Below are positions 37,197-40,180 of a stretch of DNA of 40,180 nt, piece by piece. Each line of letters opens with the position of its first letter. Positions within the stretch are counted from its first letter, which is position 1. The translations under genes and the position numbers were made by a program. Source of the stretch: a virus; the IMG/VR virus record IMGVR_UViG_3300025079_000008, positions 1 to 40,180 of that record. The stretch is one strand, 5' to 3'. The notes beneath the pieces are model-generated. The model saw only the letters and a list, made by a program, of their open reading frames with translations. It was not told the DNA's origin and searched no databases.

Positions 37197-38465
37197 TTAC
37201 GGCATTTGAGGTTTATAAACTGTCCACGTAGTTCTTATATAACCACCCCTTCCGGATTCCTGTTTATCCCTAATCACTAAAGTATCAGGCCATGTTGGGG
37301 GAGAAGTAACAGGAAGTTCTTTTTTATATATGTTATATAAATAAACAGGATCTTCTGTGCCTGTGCTACAAGTAAACCCACCGCCATTCATCAAACAAGA
37401 TGGGATGTTAATCCTCACATAAGGAGTCGTAAACGAAAAGGACTCAGGTAGCATCTGATACGCTTGAACATTGTCGTGAGGAACCGCTCGCCATTTAACA
37501 TCTACTCGAACCTTACACGGACCAGTATATCCTTCTGGATTCATGTGGTACTCAGGCATAGTTTCTAACTGGCCGTCGTGTCTTTCCCAGTCAGCAATAT
37601 CTATAGACTCAAGAACAGGTGGGAAAGTGTGGTCAACCGTAGTAAAATAACTATCTACATCAATAACTGGATTAGTAGTCCCACCCCCATCACCTCCTGC
37701 GACTATTTCTCTCCTAATAATCTCAAACCAATCAGCGGATATTCTTCGCCCTTCTCGATACTTACCTATTTTAATACTAGAGTCATCAGAATCTGAAACA
37801 ACCGCGACCGCCCAGTAAGCATGATCCGGATTTATAATTAAATTGTTAATCGTAACACTCTGCCCTGATGGCGTCTCGCCTGTGTATAAATAACTAACAG
37901 ATATTTTCAAATTTCGATGTGATAAATCATCCCATTTAAGGGTATCTATAACTTTTCTAACAAAATAAGTCCTCTGCTCTACAACAAAAACCCCATCTAA
38001 TTCCCGATCCCCCAACCTTTTTTGAGTTCTCGACATTAAGATATAGCCCTTGCCGGAAAAATTAACCGCTGCTGGCTCAGTTGGCATTGCAGCACCAGCT
38101 AATAACGTTGAGTCATCTTCTTTAAACTCAGATCTTAAACTCACATACGTCCTTACAACAGTATCGAATTTAGTATCCCCAAGGCTGGCCTGAGAATATT
38201 CAAAATTATAATCGTCCTGAGACGTTCTACTATTAACGTAGTAATAATAGTAAAGCTGCCCATTAGGGTCAGCTTGCTTAACATAAGCTAATATATGGTT
38301 GGGGTAATTTACCGTATCAGGGTGTGCCGTCCCATATGCCGGAGGAACCTTCCCAACCCTTTGGGCATCAACTGTCTCGAAAAATAATAAATCTTGAACA
38401 TTTGGAGATACAAATGTTAATACAGTCTGCCTTTGGGGGCTAGGTTGATTTCTTTGAATTGGCAT
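37197..38465 (-). CDS. Structural protein, 422 aa
   Basis: A 422-residue, beta-rich protein starting MPIQRNQPSPQRQTVLTFVS. It has a Tyr-rich strand (GQLYYYYYVNSRTSQD), a segment with FFETVDAQRVGKVPPAYGTA and a C-terminal region with two Cys (SCLMNGGGFTCSTGTED). No named domain, but composition and position between the fibre and the repeat protein suggest a tail or baseplate-like component. It lies 3 bp upstream of the 973-aa gene on the same transcript. Confidence 0.55.
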   Translation of the reverse strand: MPIQRNQPSPQRQTVLTFVSPNVQDLLFFETVDAQRVGKVPPAYGTAHPDTVNYPNHILAYVKQADPNGQLYYYYYVNSRTSQDDYNFEYSQASLGDTKFDTVVRTYVSLRSEFKEDDSTLLAGAAMPTEPAAVNFSGKGYILMSRTQKRLGDRELDGVFVVEQRTYFVRKVIDTLKWDDLSHRNLKISVSYLYTGETPSGQSVTINNLIINPDHAYWAVAVVSDSDDSSIKIGKYREGRRISADWFEIIRREIVAGGDGGGTTNPVIDVDSYFTTVDHTFPPVLESIDIADWERHDGQLETMPEYHMNPEGYTGPCKVRVDVKWRAVPHDNVQAYQMLPESFSFTTPYVRINIPSCLMNGGGFTCSTGTEDPVYLYNIYKKELPVTSPPTWPDTLVIRDKQESGRGGYIRTTWTVYKPQMP

Positions 38466-38692
38466 TAGCTTTGGTCGCCTTCACCCTCACCCTCACCCTC
38501 ACCTTCTTCAGCAGCTTCTTCTTGCAGAGAGGCTCCAGCTTCTTGGAGCTTCTTTGTAAGATGAACAGCGGCTTCAGCTACTTGAAGACCTGCGGCTTTC
38601 GTCGCGAGGTCGATCAACTTGATGAGTGCGTTGGCTTCGTTAGCGTTTAATGTAAGTTCAATATTTTCGTCCATACGGACGAAGGTTTGCAT
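38465..38692 (-). CDS. Small helical protein with a Glu-Gly tail, 75 aa
   Basis: A 75-residue protein (MQTFVRMDENIELTLNANEA). The body is a helical pair, KLIDLATKAAGLQVAEAAVH and LTKKLQEAGASLQEEAAEEG. The end is EGEGEGEGEGDQS, made by a hexanucleotide repeat (TCACCC on the plus strand, about 38474-38500). It begins in a TAATG overlap with the 126-aa gene; Met7 is an alternative start. Function unknown. Confidence 0.55.
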   Translation of the reverse strand: MQTFVRMDENIELTLNANEANALIKLIDLATKAAGLQVAEAAVHLTKKLQEAGASLQEEAAEEGEGEGEGEGDQS

Positions 38693-39072
38693 TATTCTTC
38701 GTCGGTTGCAAGGGTTTCTTCATCTTCTTCAACTGGCTCTGGCTCTGGCTGCGGTTCTGGCTGCGGTTCTGGTGGGGTCATCTTAGCATCGTAGAATGCT
38801 TCGATAGCAGGCACAGCGTCGAATACAGATTGCATCGCGGCGGCGGCTTCTGGCACTTCTGAGATGACTTCCCAGAAGCTGAGGTGCAAACCTTTCGCAT
38901 ATTCCTCATCAGCGATCTCTCCAGTCTCAGCGTCGCACGGGCGTAGCTGTAAATAGAGTGACCCATCTGAGGCGGTAGGGACGTTTACACTAAGTGAGGA
39001 CACCCAGATTTGTGAGAGTGTCTTTTCGGCTTCGGCTGGTATTACCAGCGGGTTTTCGTTTTCTATTGGCAT
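38692..39072 (-). CDS. Small protein with a Pro-Glu-Gln acidic tail, 126 aa
   Basis: A 126-residue protein: MPIENENPLVIPAEAEKTLS, a globular beta/helix body (SLYLQLRPCDAETGEIADEE, FWEVISEVPEAAAAMQSVFD) and a tail of PEPQPEPQPEPEPVEEDEET. The repeated PEPQ/PEPE units are low complexity. Its leader is an A/C-rich stretch (CCAAACAAAACT) with no purine-rich site. It may be a chaperone or structural accessory of the fibre; not shown. Confidence 0.55.
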   Translation of the reverse strand: MPIENENPLVIPAEAEKTLSQIWVSSLSVNVPTASDGSLYLQLRPCDAETGEIADEEYAKGLHLSFWEVISEVPEAAAAMQSVFDAVPAIEAFYDAKMTPPEPQPEPQPEPEPVEEDEETLATDEE

Positions 39073-39110
39073 AGTTTTGTTTGGTTTGGTTAAAAAAATT
39101 GTTTAATATA

Positions 39111-40180
39111 TCACCCGTTGAACCAGTTGGAACCATCGGAGTATACGGGGCAGAAGTTACTCCCACCACCAGAAACTCCACTTCCGTGAGACTGTTGTAG
39201 GTTGTAGTAGCTGTCACTCACGAAGGCCCGTTGACCAGCAGGAGACGCTGAAGGTAGCGCAGATACGGTGTAGACTTTGTGGGCAATGGTCCCGTTGACA
39301 TCTAACTTGGCGGCGGGAGTCGATTTCCCTATGCCGACTGAACCGCTTCCGGCTCCGTCAATATAAAAGGCGTTCGCCTCAAGGTTTGATTCAATTCTGA
39401 AGTTAACATCTGCTCCATTTTCATTAATAACGATCTGATCGTGCGTTGATTCCTGAAGAGTCAACATCTTCACGTTACCTGCGTAGAAGTTAATCTGGTC
39501 AGTAGTTAACTGCATGTAGGTATTAGAGTCACCACTATGGGTTATCTTTTCGCCTACATTTATGTTCCCTGTAAAAGTTGCATTACCATTAACCTCTAGT
39601 TTTTCTGCTGGACTCGTTGTTCCTATACCAACTGTGCCGTTAGGCACAACAACACTTCCTGATGTATTAAGTATAGTATTTGAACCTAAACTATCTAAAG
39701 TTATAACAGCTCCTGCTGTCATAGACATTAAAGTTCTAGAGTTTGTAACCTCTTTAATACTTAAAGTAGATCCGTCTACTCTAAGCTCATAAGGCACATT
39801 TGAATCAGTATCAGTTATTCTTAATGCTGGAGTAGAAGATTCTAAATCTAATAAAGCATCTGGACTAGTTGTTCCTATACCAACGTTGCCAGAGGAGTCG
39901 ATACGTATACCTTCTGTCTTCGCTCCATTGTATTCAGTTGTCCCGATACTTGCATAGGGAACTGATCCTGTTCTACCTCCCTCAAGGTATACACCTCTGT
40001 CGTTTGAGGTTCCTATTCGTAAAATTGCACCGCTGCCGGCAGCATCGCTTGCGCCCTCAAGCCTTGCGACTTCAGAAATAGAACCTGATGAACCAGTATT
40101 TCTGACATGTAGTTTTGTAGCTACGGAATCATAAGCATAGGGGGTAGCTGTCCCCATACCAAAATTAGTACCCGCTGTTA
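39111..40180 (-). CDS. Partial tail fibre with GIGTTSP repeats
   Basis: The frame is open through the right edge of the window (TAGTNFG precedes Met at 40157), so the 5' end is missing and 40157 should not be taken as the start. Repeated units GNVGIGTTSPDALLDLES, VGIGTTSPAEKLEVNG and VGIGKSTPAAKLDVNG, with strand-rich spacers, are the beta-helical shaft repeats of phage tail fibres. It ends SGGGSNFCPVYSDGSNWFNG, without a visible C-terminal S74-type chaperone domain. Receptor binding is the likely role. Confidence 0.75.
   Translation of the reverse strand, partial: TAGTNFGMGTATPYAYDSVATKLHVRNTGSSGSISEVARLEGASDAAGSGAILRIGTSNDRGVYLEGGRTGSVPYASIGTTEYNGAKTEGIRIDSSGNVGIGTTSPDALLDLESSTPALRITDTDSNVPYELRVDGSTLSIKEVTNSRTLMSMTAGAVITLDSLGSNTILNTSGSVVVPNGTVGIGTTSPAEKLEVNGNATFTGNINVGEKITHSGDSNTYMQLTTDQINFYAGNVKMLTLQESTHDQIVINENGADVNFRIESNLEANAFYIDGAGSGSVGIGKSTPAAKLDVNGTIAHKVYTVSALPSASPAGQRAFVSDSYYNLQQSHGSGVSGGGSNFCPVYSDGSNWFNG

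Overview
The window looks like part of a tailed double-stranded DNA phage (or closely related prophage or environmental viral contig). It carries a large terminase subunit, an amidase endolysin with overlapping spanin-like genes, GIGTTSP-type fibre repeats, and a compact phage replication module: a RuvC-like resolvase, a Cas4/AddB-like Fe-S nuclease, a family A DNA polymerase and a primase-helicase. The spanin-like lipoprotein suggests a Gram-negative host, but the host cannot be named from the sequence. No tape-measure protein is recognisable, while TerL is followed by two helical or repetitive proteins and one giant virion-type protein. This favours a short-tailed (podovirus-like) particle, as inference only. 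Portal, major capsid, integrase and RNA polymerase are not visible and may lie outside the window. No tRNA, rRNA, CRISPR array or insertion sequence was found.

The layout is four blocks of alternating strand. (1) Plus strand 1-8809: an early or accessory region of many small genes, mostly unknown and often overlapping by 4 or 11 nt. It includes a gp88-like Cys-rich protein, a DUF6011-type zinc protein, two HTH proteins, zinc-ribbon peptides, an SF2 helicase and a DUF1599/MazG-like protein. Five related two-tier hairpins sit just upstream of start codons here. (2) Minus strand 23491-8772: TerL, a 336-aa repeat protein, a 401-aa helical protein and a 3539-aa polyvalent protein with zincin-like and ADP-ribosyltransferase-like regions. 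These are probably DNA-ejection proteins packaged in the virion. (3) Plus strand 23509-31281: a TerS-like HTH protein, two unknowns, the RuvC-like resolvase, the Fe-S nuclease, an SSB candidate, a coiled-coil protein, PolA with Leu at the position equivalent to E. coli 762, and the primase-helicase. (4) Minus strand 40180-31244: a partial fibre, two small acidic-tailed proteins, two large structural proteins, an adaptor-like protein, the lysis cassette (holin candidate, spanin pair, second holin candidate, amidase), a metallopeptidase-like protein and a PD-(D/E)XK-like nuclease.

Blocks 1/2 and 3/4 converge, and in both cases the last genes overlap by 38 nt. Blocks 2/3 diverge with only 17 bp between start codons. 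The most unusual signals are: the hairpin family in which three complementary arms change together; interleaved, mutually exclusive hairpins behind a possible leader peptide in front of the DNA polymerase; and the giant polyvalent protein.
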